Assembly (NCBI RefSeq): GCF_049727805.1
Contig: NZ_JBCNYA010000005.1
Span: 1 to 64,000, forward strand
Origin: Frateuria_A sp049727805
GTDB lineage: Bacteria > Pseudomonadota > Gammaproteobacteria > Xanthomonadales > Rhodanobacteraceae
Length of the DNA stretch: 64,000 nt
Direction of reading: 5' to 3'
Position 1 is the first letter of the stretch. Each line of letters opens with the position of its first letter. The notes under the pieces were generated by a model. That model saw only the letters and a list, made by a program, of their open reading frames with translations, ran no database searches and was not told the DNA's origin. The position numbers were made by a program, and so were the translations under genes. Below, in pieces: positions 36,172 through 44,098 of this stretch.

Positions 36172-36511
36172 CGCTACATCCTCCGTAGGGCCCGGCGAAG
36201 CTCGCGCGTCGCCGTGGCATGGGCCGGTCCGGGGCACGGCTCGATACGCCACGCCGGCTGAAAGTGTGCTCTGAATCGGGATTTTGTCAGCGTCCCCGGA
36301 TGGGTCTGCTTCGCTGGCCGTCGACCAGATGCCTTGAATGAAGCTGATCTGCTTTCTTTGGCCGACGTCAGCCCCGACAGTAATTGTCACGGCGCCGATA
36401 CATGCATTAATGCATCCTGACTGCAGGGGAAAACCAGGCACCGAACTGATGCCGCAACGCAACGTTGCGACAGCGAAGGGGTATTGCCCCCAAAAAATGG
36501 AGGAAACGCTC
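36172..36511. other. AT-richer intergenic region with a 14-bp palindrome
   Basis: No gene. The spacer between the divergent MAPEG and beta-propeller genes is less GC-rich than its surroundings and holds the palindrome described separately. It likely contains both promoters; no confident -35/-10 pair assigned. Confidence 0.5.
36402..36415. promoter_or_regulatory. Perfect 14-bp palindrome, candidate operator
   Basis: ATGCATTAATGCAT is fully palindromic and AT-rich in a GC-rich genome. It lies 97 bases before the propeller gene ATG. The form suits a dimeric regulator; none is assigned. Confidence 0.45.
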
Positions 36512-37840
36512 ATGCGTGTTTTCTCGCTTACCACCCTTGCAGCAACCCTCACCTTTGCAGCCGCGGCGGCGGCCGGGCCAGGGGTTCTTCCACAGAACGC
36601 GCAACCCTCGATCGACTCGACCTCGCCCGGCACGATCATCCTCGTACGGCCGCTGGCGAGCACGGTCAACGGACATCAGCAGATCATCGGCAGCGCGATC
36701 TTCAGCATCCACGACGACGGCTCCGACCTGCTCCAGCTCACTCCCTACGCCGAAGGCGTGTTCAATGTGCCCGATGCCTGGCCCGCTCCCTTCGATGCCC
36801 TGGAGAACTGGGTCGGCAGCGCGTTCTCTCCCGGCGGGCACTACAGCCAGTTCCTCCAGGCATATACCGGCAGCGGCTCCACCAGCAACAACCCGTACGT
36901 TTCCGGCAAGTACTACGTCATGGATGCATCGGGTCAGCAAAGGTTGCCCCTCTTCCACGACGGCAACGACCTCCCATCAGGCAACAACAGCCCGAGCTAC
37001 GGCTATCTCACCTGGGGCCCGGCGGGTACTCACCTGATCGCCTTCAGCAACTCGGCCAACGGTGCGCCGGTGAACCACGCCTGCGTGGGCGTGATCCACC
37101 CGGACGGCACGGGCGAACGCAAGCTGTGGTGTCCCCAAGGCTATTACCCGCAGTACAACCAGGCGGTCGAAAGCCTGCGCTGGTCGGGCGACGGCCGCAG
37201 CCTGCTCGCCTACGTGGAGCTGACAACGCCGGACAGCCCGTTCCCGCACGGCTCGGACCTCTACCGCGTCGATGTCGCCACGGGCGCCGCGACGCTGGTG
37301 CAGGCCAACGTCACTTCCAACCTGCATGGCCCGGGCGGCGACCTGTCCTACGACGGCCACGAAATCGTGTTCCAGACGAACACGCCCGGTTCCTGCACAC
37401 CGGACCAACAGGAGCAGATGGTCCTGTGCGCCAGGAACATGCTGACGGGCCAGCAGGTCGCGCTCGTCGACCCCAGCGGCGCCCTGATCCTTGCAGGCGG
37501 ACAACTGCTGCTCACGCCGGGCGGCTCGCAGGCCATCGTCAACACCATCGATCGTTACTCGAGCACGGAAGAGCTCTATGTGATCAATACGGACGGTACC
37601 GGGCTGCGTCAGCTCACCCAGCCCTGCGTCCCGTTGGACCCGAACGGGAACATCGTCGTGACCTGGGCAGCCGTGCGCCTCTCGCCCGATGGGCAACAAC
37701 TGCTCGCCAATTGCTACGTGCAACAGGAAACCCCGTACGTGCGCCTGCCCACCCAGATGTACGTCATCAACCTGGCCGATGGCAGCGCCCGTTACGTCGC
37801 TGATGGTGCGGCCTACGATTGGCACGTACCCACCCCGTGA
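36512..37840 (+). CDS. Exported TolB-like beta-propeller protein
   Basis: 442 residues. Signal peptide MRVFSLTTLAATLTFAAAAA. The rest carries recurring blades of the PD40/TolB type: IHDDGSDLLQLTP, VIHPDGTGERKLWC, VINTDGTGLRQLTQP and LSPDGQQLL. Likely a periplasmic or secreted six- to seven-bladed propeller, possibly a binding or scaffolding protein; no peptidase domain follows. GGAGGAA lies 6 nt before the ATG. Confidence 0.78.
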   Translation: MRVFSLTTLAATLTFAAAAAAGPGVLPQNAQPSIDSTSPGTIILVRPLASTVNGHQQIIGSAIFSIHDDGSDLLQLTPYAEGVFNVPDAWPAPFDALENWVGSAFSPGGHYSQFLQAYTGSGSTSNNPYVSGKYYVMDASGQQRLPLFHDGNDLPSGNNSPSYGYLTWGPAGTHLIAFSNSANGAPVNHACVGVIHPDGTGERKLWCPQGYYPQYNQAVESLRWSGDGRSLLAYVELTTPDSPFPHGSDLYRVDVATGAATLVQANVTSNLHGPGGDLSYDGHEIVFQTNTPGSCTPDQQEQMVLCARNMLTGQQVALVDPSGALILAGGQLLLTPGGSQAIVNTIDRYSSTEELYVINTDGTGLRQLTQPCVPLDPNGNIVVTWAAVRLSPDGQQLLANCYVQQETPYVRLPTQMYVINLADGSARYVADGAAYDWHVPTP

Positions 37841-38119
37841 GTCCATGAACCGATGCCGCAGGCGCGCGGGAGGCACGCCTGCGGCCACCGTCGATTGTGT
37901 CCGTGCCGTACTCCGGTAAAGGCCTCCTCCGGGCCGGCGCAAAGCGGCGGACAGCGGATCGGAGATCGCCTCGCCCTGCAGCGCCTCGCCCGGCCCGAGG
38001 CAGACACACCGGCGGGACGCTCGAGCGGAACCGTTCCGGTCAACCTGCCCCGTCAGTTGGGTCGATCGCGCGGGCGGCGGTTACCATCGGACCACCGCAA
38101 GCTTCCGGCCCGGCTCCGC

Positions 38120-39430
38120 ATGCCCCTCCCCCATCCGCACGGCGTCGGCGAGATCTCACGCGCCTCCATGGTCATCGCCGCGCTGTCGACGGTGGTGGAG
38201 TGGTACGACTTCACGCTCTACCTGTATTTCGCCACCGTGCTGTCGCGGGTGTTCTTCGGTGGCGGCGAAACCTCGCTGCTCGCCACGCTCGGCGGCTTCG
38301 CCATCGCCTATGCGATGCGGCCGCTGGGCGCAATGGTCTTCGGGCACGTGGGCGATCGCATCGGCAGGCAACGCACGCTGCTGCTGTCGATGATGCTGAT
38401 GACCCTGGCGATGCTCGCCACGGCGCTGTTGCCCGGTTACGCCGCGATCGGCCCGGCCGCGGGCGCGGTGCTGATGCTGTTGCGCTGCTTCATGGCGTTC
38501 TCGGTCGGCGGCGAGTACACCGGCGTGGTCGCCTACCTGCTGGAAGGCGCCCGGGCGGATCGTCGCGGGTTGATCACGTCGCTGGCCTCCGCCGCCAGCG
38601 AGGTCGGCGCGCTGCTGGCGGTCGCCGTCTCCGCGTTGACGGTCGGCCTGCTGAGTCCCGCGCAACTGGATGCCTGGGGCTGGCGCATTCCCTTCTTCGT
38701 CGGCGCGGCGCTGGCCGGTTGCGTGTGGTTTGCCCGGTCCACCATGGAGGAATCGCCCGACTTCCTCCGCCAGGTGCGGCAGCAGAGCCTGCCCGAGTCG
38801 CCGCTGCGCCACACGCTCGCCCACCATCGCCCCGCCCTGCTGCGCACGTTCGCCATCTCCGCGCTGGGTTCGATCACCTACTACGTGGGCATCACCTACG
38901 TGCCGACGTTCCTGGTGTCCTCGGGCCTCCTGGTCGAGAGCCGATCGCTGTGGATGTCCACGCTCGCCGCCGTGGCGGTCATCCTTGTCACGCCCTTGGC
39001 CGGCGCGCTTTGCGACCGGGTGGGCCGCAGGCCCGTGCTGGTCTGGCTGGCCGTCGCCAGCATGCTGCTTCCGTTGGCGATGTTCGGGCTGATGGGCGGC
39101 GGCGGCGAATCGGCCATCGCAGGCGGCGCCATCACGCTGGCCTGCCTGGCCGGCGGCGTCAGCGCCGTCGGCGCGCCCGCCACCGCCGAACAGTTCCCCG
39201 GCGAAGGACGCCTGAGCGGCCTGGCGCTCGGCGTCACCGTGGCGACCGCGCTCTTCGGCGGCCTGACGCCCTTCCTCGCCGAACTGCTGGTCCGGCGCAC
39301 CGGCTGGCACGCCGCGCCCGGCGCCATGATCGCCGCGGTCGCATTGGCCGTACTGCCCGTACTCCTGGCCATGCCGGAGACGCGCCCGCGGCCCGAAGAG
39401 AAACGGGCTCGCTTATCGCCCCTGCAGTAA
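38120..39430 (+). CDS. MFS transporter, metabolite:H+ symporter family
   Basis: 436 residues with about 12 membrane helices. VVEWYDFTLYLYFATVL and the motif GHVGDRIGRQRTLLLSM place it in the MHS group with ProP and the citrate and dicarboxylate symporters. A second DRVGRR motif follows in the second half. Substrate unknown. Frame upstream of the chosen ATG reads as arginine- and proline-rich nonsense. Confidence 0.85.
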   Translation: MPLPHPHGVGEISRASMVIAALSTVVEWYDFTLYLYFATVLSRVFFGGGETSLLATLGGFAIAYAMRPLGAMVFGHVGDRIGRQRTLLLSMMLMTLAMLATALLPGYAAIGPAAGAVLMLLRCFMAFSVGGEYTGVVAYLLEGARADRRGLITSLASAASEVGALLAVAVSALTVGLLSPAQLDAWGWRIPFFVGAALAGCVWFARSTMEESPDFLRQVRQQSLPESPLRHTLAHHRPALLRTFAISALGSITYYVGITYVPTFLVSSGLLVESRSLWMSTLAAVAVILVTPLAGALCDRVGRRPVLVWLAVASMLLPLAMFGLMGGGGESAIAGGAITLACLAGGVSAVGAPATAEQFPGEGRLSGLALGVTVATALFGGLTPFLAELLVRRTGWHAAPGAMIAAVALAVLPVLLAMPETRPRPEEKRARLSPLQ

Positions 39431-39455
39431 GTGGCCTCAACCCGGTTCCGGGGTC

Positions 39456-39485
39456 TTGACTGGGCGTGTCTCGCCTCTTTATATT
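39456..39485 (+). promoter_or_regulatory. Near-consensus promoter of the ArsR-SRPBCC unit
   Basis: TTGACT and TATATT, each five of six to the sigma-70 consensus, separated by 18 bases. Predicted start is about 15 bases before the ArsR ATG. Confidence 0.75.
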
Positions 39486-39498
39486 ACCAATAGGTTAT
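39483..39498. promoter_or_regulatory. Likely ArsR operator overlapping the transcription start
   Basis: An imperfect inverted repeat ATTACC-AATA-GGTTAT (one mismatch in six) overlaps the -10 box and start site. ArsR-type repressors bind such sites to block their own promoter. Confidence 0.6.
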
Positions 39499-39506
39499 CT
39501 AAATAG

Positions 39507-39869
39507 ATGGTTATGAACTCCTCGGAACGCCTCGACCTGACCTTCGCCGCCCTGGCCGACTCCACCCGGCGCGCCATCCTGGCGCGGCTGGCGACGGGAG
39601 AAGCCACGGTGACGGAACTCGCCGAGCCGTTCGAGATGAGCCAGCCGGCCATTTCCAAGCATCTGAAAGTGCTCGAGCGCGCCGGCCTCATCTCGGTCGA
39701 CGTCGATGCGCAACGGCGTCCGCGCAAGCTGGAACCGAGGCGCTTGGAGGAAGCCGTGGGCTGGATCGACCGTTACCGCGAGATCTTCGAACAGAACTAC
39801 CAGCGCCTCGATGCGTTGCTCGGAGAACTCCAGGCCAAACCGTCCAGGCGCAAGCGAACAAAGAAATAG
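39507..39869 (+). CDS. ArsR family transcriptional regulator
   Basis: 120 residues. Winged helix-turn-helix: FAALADSTRRAILARLATGE, VTELAEPFEMSQPAISKHLK, VLERAGLISV. No Cys metal site, as in the members paired with SRPBCC/AHSA1 genes. It probably represses itself and the following gene. Very short leader; the second Met (MNSSER) is an alternative start. Confidence 0.9.
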   Translation: MVMNSSERLDLTFAALADSTRRAILARLATGEATVTELAEPFEMSQPAISKHLKVLERAGLISVDVDAQRRPRKLEPRRLEEAVGWIDRYREIFEQNYQRLDALLGELQAKPSRRKRTKK

Positions 39870-39948
39870 CGCGGACCTGTCGACGCGCCGTTCGCTCTTC
39901 CCTGCCCGGGGCGGCGCGCAATCACCCTGACGCACCAAGGAGAACACC

Positions 39949-40446
39949 ATGCCCAAGCCCGCAGAAGTCACATTGCCGAGCGATCGCGAAGTTCGCGTCA
40001 CACGCACCTTCAACGCGCCCCGCCAACTGGTGTGGGATGCGCACACCAAGCCCGAACTCGTGAAGAAATGGCAGGGCTATGAAGGCTGGGACATGCCGGT
40101 GTGCGACATGGATGTGCGCGTCGGCGGCACGTACAAGTGGCGCTGGAAAAACCGCGAAGACGGCAACGAATTCGGCTTCTTCGGAACGTTCACCGAAGTC
40201 GATCGCCCGTCCAGGATCGCGCACGAACAATACTTCGACCCGGGCAACATGGACCTCACGATGCCCGCCGGCGATCCCTGCATCGTGTCAGTCGAACTCA
40301 CCGAGCAGAACGGTGTCACGACGCTCGTCTGCAACCTGAAGTTCGCTTCGAAGGAAGCGCGTGACGGCGCGGCCTCCACCGGCATGACCGACGGCATGGA
40401 GCACAGCTACACCCGCCTGGACGACATGTTCAAAGCGGCAGCGTAA
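39949..40446 (+). CDS. SRPBCC (AHSA1-like) protein
   Basis: 165 residues. VRVTRTFNAPRQLVWDAHTK, the central GGTYKWRW and GTFTEVDRPSRI, and the C-terminal helix GMEHSYTRLDDMF are typical of the START-like ligand pocket fold. Such proteins are regularly encoded behind an ArsR regulator; ligand unknown. AAGGAG lies 7 nt before the ATG. A very strong hairpin follows. Confidence 0.9.
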   Translation: MPKPAEVTLPSDREVRVTRTFNAPRQLVWDAHTKPELVKKWQGYEGWDMPVCDMDVRVGGTYKWRWKNREDGNEFGFFGTFTEVDRPSRIAHEQYFDPGNMDLTMPAGDPCIVSVELTEQNGVTTLVCNLKFASKEARDGAASTGMTDGMEHSYTRLDDMFKAAA

Positions 40447-40453
40447 AGGCCCG

Positions 40454-40506
40454 AAACCGGGTCCGGTCCGCTTGTTGCCGTGCGGCAAATGGACCGGACC
40501 CGGTTT
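40454..40506 (+). terminator. Very long hairpin after the SRPBCC gene
   Basis: A perfect 16-bp stem (AAACCGGGTCCGGTCC / GGACCGGACCCGGTTT) encloses a second 6-bp stem (TTGCCG / CGGCAA). It starts 8 bases after the stop codon. There is no T-run, so it may protect the 3' end or terminate with a factor rather than act as a plain intrinsic terminator. Confidence 0.6.
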
Positions 40507-40593
40507 GCGCCCTCCTGATCGGCGCCCCCTTAAACCATGAATGCACGCGGCACCGTGGAAGATCCGCGTCATCCGCCAGGGGATATGCGCACC

Positions 40594-41037
40594 ATGCCCG
40601 ATGAACACGAGACCGTCGGCGAAGCTCGCATCCGTGAAGCGATCCAGAGCTTCGCCGCGGCGTTTCGCGCGAAAGACATCGGCGGCGTCATGTCGCTGTT
40701 CGCTCCAACGATCATCTCGTTCGACCTCGCGCCGCCCTTGCGGTGCGTCGGAGCCGAAGCGCTCAGGAAGCATTGGGAGGCGACGTTCGCTGCCTTGCAG
40801 GGGCCGGTCGCCTATGAGATCCACGACCTCGCCATCGAGGCGAGCGACCGGCTGTCCTTCAGCCACAGCCTCAATTGGATGCGTGGAACGCTGCAAGACG
40901 GGCGCACCACCGAGCGCTGGCTTCGCTGGACCGTCTGCTTCCGCCTGATCGACGGCCGGTGGCAGGCGACGCACGAGCATGTTTCCGTACCGATCGAGGT
41001 CGCGAGCGGCAAGGCCTTGTTCGACCTTGCGCCTTGA
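40594..41037 (+). CDS. SnoaL/NTF2-like domain protein
   Basis: 147 residues. IREAIQSFAAAFRAKDIGGV and MSLFAPTIISFDLAPPLRCV, then GRWQATHEHVSVPI, follow the NTF2-like cone fold. Often a small-molecule binding or isomerase scaffold. AGGGGA lies about 10 nt before the ATG; two in-frame ATGs further upstream are possible. Function unknown. Confidence 0.75.
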   Translation: MPDEHETVGEARIREAIQSFAAAFRAKDIGGVMSLFAPTIISFDLAPPLRCVGAEALRKHWEATFAALQGPVAYEIHDLAIEASDRLSFSHSLNWMRGTLQDGRTTERWLRWTVCFRLIDGRWQATHEHVSVPIEVASGKALFDLAP

Positions 41038-41085
41038 TGCATCCGAGCGACCCGTTGCGCGTGAAGGCCGCTTGCGGCTGCGGGA

Positions 41086-41502
41086 TCAGGTCGCCAACGG
41101 TGTCCAGGCGACGCGCTCGACCGGGCAACCGGCCCGAAGCGTGCTGTGGACTTCGGCCAACCGATCCGTTTCCGAAAGAAGGCGCTCGACCTCTTCCGCT
41201 GGCGCCTGCGACTCGACCCTCGCCGCGTAAGTGATCGACGTGGCGGCAAGTCCCACGCCATCGAACCGGGCCGTGGCGATCACCTCGCAAGCGCTGATCC
41301 CGATCCCGAGCCGATCGGCCTCCCGGTAAAGGTCGTTGCAGTAACAGGTGGCGAGGGCCGCCATGAGCAACTCGCCACCATTCACCGCACTCCCGCGCCC
41401 CTCGGGCTTGCCCGGTACGCCCAGGAGCCGGGAACGGCCGGCGGTGGACACACGCACGGACTGGCCGGCGGCGGCGTTCTGGATGTAGGCGGAGATCTCC
41501 AT
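41086..41502 (-). CDS. OsmC family protein
   Basis: 138 residues. GGELLMAALATCYCNDLYRE carries the conserved Cys region and LRAGCPVE the second Cys; the pair forms the peroxide-reactive centre of OsmC/Ohr proteins, which reduce organic hydroperoxides. Start at MEISAYIQNA, the family beginning; a Met eight codons earlier is less likely. Confidence 0.8.
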   Translation of the reverse strand: MEISAYIQNAAAGQSVRVSTAGRSRLLGVPGKPEGRGSAVNGGELLMAALATCYCNDLYREADRLGIGISACEVIATARFDGVGLAATSITYAARVESQAPAEEVERLLSETDRLAEVHSTLRAGCPVERVAWTPLAT

Positions 41503-41574
41503 GGACGAATCCCAGCTCGCTGGCATGGCAACCAGGCCAAGCGACCAAGCGTCGCCAGCCCCGTCGGTTATCGG

Positions 41575-41970
41575 TCAATCAATGACTGCGATCGCATCGA
41601 CCTCGATCAGGTAGCCCGGGGACAGCGACGCCACACCGAGCACCACGTCCGCAGGCTTGTGATCTCCGAACAGCGTTCTGCGCGCTTCTTCAATAATCGG
41701 CAAGCATTTGTCGCGTTCGTAGTTGACGACGTAGATCGTGATTCTTGCGACCTGCTCCGGTACAGCACCAGCCGCAGTCAGCGCACGGCCGAGGTTGGCA
41801 TAGACCTGGCGCGCCTGGACCGCGAGATCACCGTGGCCAACGAGATTGCCATGGATGTCCTCGGGCTCCTGACCCGAGACGAACACCAGCTTGCTGCCCG
41901 TGGCAACGACGACCTGAGTGTAGGTTTGCTGAGGCGGCAGATCATCGGGATTGATGCATGTGAGAGTCAT
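41575..41970 (-). CDS. RidA family protein lacking the catalytic Arg
   Basis: 131 residues. GSKLVFVSGQEPED, QARQVYANLGRALTAAGAVP and LIEVDAIAV are the YjgF/RidA trimer signatures. RidA deaminates reactive enamine/imine intermediates using Arg105 (E. coli numbering). Aligning PADVVLGVASL here with PARSCVEVARL there places Asp at that position. This fits the Rid subfamilies without imine deaminase activity. Single gene next to osmC. Confidence 0.85.
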   Translation of the reverse strand: MTLTCINPDDLPPQQTYTQVVVATGSKLVFVSGQEPEDIHGNLVGHGDLAVQARQVYANLGRALTAAGAVPEQVARITIYVVNYERDKCLPIIEEARRTLFGDHKPADVVLGVASLSPGYLIEVDAIAVID

Positions 41971-42262
41971 GGTTAACCCTGTTCGGCGGCGAATCCAGGA
42001 GGAAAAACTATAAGGACTCTAACCTGCTCTCGATGAGTGACCCTGATCCCGTTCCTGCTTTCACCCGTCTTGCCGTGTTTTTCGCCAAGAGGGGCACACC
42101 CGGACTGCCGCAAGCCTGGTGCCACGCCCTTCACGCGGCCGGGACTACAAGGCCGCTGCCACCCGCGCCTGGGCGTATGGACCACTGGCCTGGGGTCCAT
42201 CACGCGAGCATCCATGCATGGCGTGGCCGATGCACGACTACACGCACGCCGTGGAGGCTCCC

Positions 42263-42730
42263 ATGCCGACCGTCGCAAGACTCGCGCTCATGCTTTGCGC
42301 TGCCCTGCCTTCCTTCCCCTGCCTGGCCGCCGGGCCCACCGAGGATTCGCTGCGGGCCGCCGACGCGGAACAGATGAGGATCATCGTGCAGGGCGACGCA
42401 GAGGCACAAAGCAGGTTCATGCACCCGAACTACATCCTCAACGGACCTTCGAACCGTGTACTGAGAAAGGCCGTCCTGGTGAAGATGCTGGGCGAAGGGA
42501 AGATGGCGAGCGACCGTTTCGAACGGACGATCGAGGGCACGGCGATCACCGGAAACGTCGGCATCGTGATGGGAAGGGAAACCGTCAAACCGGCCGCAGG
42601 CAGCAACCTCGGCGAGAAGTTCGGCAGCAGGGACCTTACCCGCCGCTTCACCAACGTCTTCATCTTCGACCACGGCGCCTGGCGCTTTCTGGCGCGCCAG
42701 GCCAGCGTAGTCGACATGCCTTGCAAGTGA
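42263..42730 (+). CDS. Exported DUF4440/NTF2-like protein
   Basis: 155 residues. Signal peptide MPTVARLALMLCAALPSFPC. LRAADAEQMRIIVQGDAEAQ, then MHPNYILNGPSNRVL and VFIFDHGAWRFLARQAS, match the DUF4440 branch of the NTF2 fold. Exported form; ligand unknown. GGAGG lies 6 nt before the ATG. Confidence 0.75.
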   Translation: MPTVARLALMLCAALPSFPCLAAGPTEDSLRAADAEQMRIIVQGDAEAQSRFMHPNYILNGPSNRVLRKAVLVKMLGEGKMASDRFERTIEGTAITGNVGIVMGRETVKPAAGSNLGEKFGSRDLTRRFTNVFIFDHGAWRFLARQASVVDMPCK

Positions 42731-42825
42731 AGGGCCGCGGCTTGGGATGGCGAACGCCCTGACGGGGCCGCGGAGCGCTGAACATACTGGCGCTTGGGCC
42801 TTTGGCTGGAGGCGGTCGACGTGGG

Positions 42826-42851
42826 ACTTAATTGCCTCCGTCCCTTTTTTT
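42826..42851. repeat. Degenerate interspersed repeat, copy A
   Basis: The core TTAATTGCCTCCGTCCC with a T-run matches a sequence 600 bases to the right at about 20 of 26 positions. It overlaps no gene and lies at the 3' end of the lipoprotein gene. Confidence 0.5.
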
Positions 42852-42862
42852 CGGAGTGCCGT

Positions 42863-43273
42863 CTAGCGTTCGGGTTGCAGCCCGAACAGCCTGCGTAGCT
42901 CGCCACGCAGTTCTTTGTCGGCGTCCAGAAGCACAGGCCCCGAATGATCGAGCGAAGAAGCCGCGCCGACCCATCCGGGGCCGAACCAGAGCATGCACAA
43001 GACGCGACCGTCCAGAGCCTGGAAGGCGACGCTCGTCTCGCCCGTAGGGTAAGTCGTGCTGGCCGCGTGCCACTGGCGATGCTGGACCAACTCCAGAGCC
43101 CGTTCGATCACAAGGTGTTGCCGAACCACGCGGGTGGATTGATCGGTGTAGCCCTCCTCCACCGTCGCATAGGCCACCTCGCCAGCATCCGGAAACAGGG
43201 GCGCTGGCCTGCTCGAGCACGCGCAGAGAACACACACTAAAGCCAAGATGACAGCTCGCATCCGCCTTCCCAT
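42863..43273 (-). CDS. Lipoprotein of unknown function
   Basis: 136 residues. RAVILALVCVLCACSS gives a lipobox ending in Cys, so it is probably anchored to the outer membrane. The mature part (DQSTRVVRQHLVIERALELV, QWHAASTTYPTGETSVAFQA) has no family I recognise. Three start codons are close together; the ATG giving MGRRMRAV was taken. Confidence 0.6.
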   Translation of the reverse strand: MGRRMRAVILALVCVLCACSSRPAPLFPDAGEVAYATVEEGYTDQSTRVVRQHLVIERALELVQHRQWHAASTTYPTGETSVAFQALDGRVLCMLWFGPGWVGAASSLDHSGPVLLDADKELRGELRRLFGLQPER

Positions 43274-43424
43274 ATGAAAGGGCACTCCTATCCACGCTTT
43301 TGGTTTCTGTGCGTGATAAGGGGCTCTGACCCCGTTCCTGCCCCCGTTCCTGCCGGTTCCTGCCGCCCACGCTCGCCAGCTAAACCAGATACATCTTTTT
43401 CCGCTGGCAAGGGATTATCGGTAG

Positions 43425-43450
43425 GTTTAATTCCCTCCGCCCCTTTTATC
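43425..43450. repeat. Degenerate interspersed repeat, copy B
   Basis: TTTAATTCCCTCCGCCCC with a T-rich tail, related to copy A. Nearby bases contain repeated CCGTTCCTGC units. Together they look like decayed repeats of the kind scattered in Xanthomonadaceae genomes; this link is inferred. Confidence 0.5.
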
Positions 43451-43519
43451 TGTCCCCTTTATCTCGGCCGCCATCACGCGCCCGTCTGCCGCAGCGTTCG
43501 CTAGGCGTCACGCCTGCTT

Positions 43520-43999
43520 TTACGCCCCGTTCCGAACGGTCAAGTCGAGTCCTTCGTCAATCGCGCGTCGGAGCGATTCGAGATCCGCACCGAGGGCGCG
43601 CTTCTTGAAAAGAGCGAGAACGGGCATGAGGATCGCCCAGGGGAATCGGAACGCGACTGCGATGTCGTGGGTGATGGACACGCCATCTTCGACCGGCGCC
43701 AGCCTGAAAGTCAGTTGTGCCGTACGAAACCATGGAGAGCGCAGCAGACTGAACCGAAGAACACGGGACGGGGAGATTTCGTCGACGCGAAACTGTTGCA
43801 CCATCCCCGACGGCGCGGTGGTCTGCACGATCGAGCCAACACGAAGTGGTGATGGCGAGAGAAGCTCCGCGCGCGCCACGCTGCGGTCCCACCGCGGGGC
43901 ATTGCGCTCGTCCACGATGAACGACCAAACCCTTTCCAGGTTGCTCCGTACGAGGACCGAAGACGTCATGTGCATCGGCGGAGGCGAATTGACGTTCAT
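43520..43999 (-). CDS. SRPBCC family protein
   Basis: 159 residues. SSVLVRSNLERVWSFIVDER and DRSVARAELLSPSPLRVGSI open a polyketide-cyclase-like START fold; FRFPWAILMPVLALFKKRAL at the end may be a hydrophobic helix. Unrelated at sequence level to the SRPBCC gene near 40 kb. Ligand unknown. Confidence 0.75.
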   Translation of the reverse strand: MNVNSPPPMHMTSSVLVRSNLERVWSFIVDERNAPRWDRSVARAELLSPSPLRVGSIVQTTAPSGMVQQFRVDEISPSRVLRFSLLRSPWFRTAQLTFRLAPVEDGVSITHDIAVAFRFPWAILMPVLALFKKRALGADLESLRRAIDEGLDLTVRNGA

Positions 44000-44098
44000 C
44001 GTTCCTCGGGAATGTCGCGCGGTTGGAGCCAAAGGGGACGTTGGCTAATTAAATTGCCTTAACTAGCCACGCCCGTAAACATGCCAGGCTCCGCACCT

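Noticed and set aside
42731..44098. A mobile element around the lipoprotein and SRPBCC genes
   Set aside because: Decayed repeats are visible but no transposase, terminal inverted repeats or target duplications.
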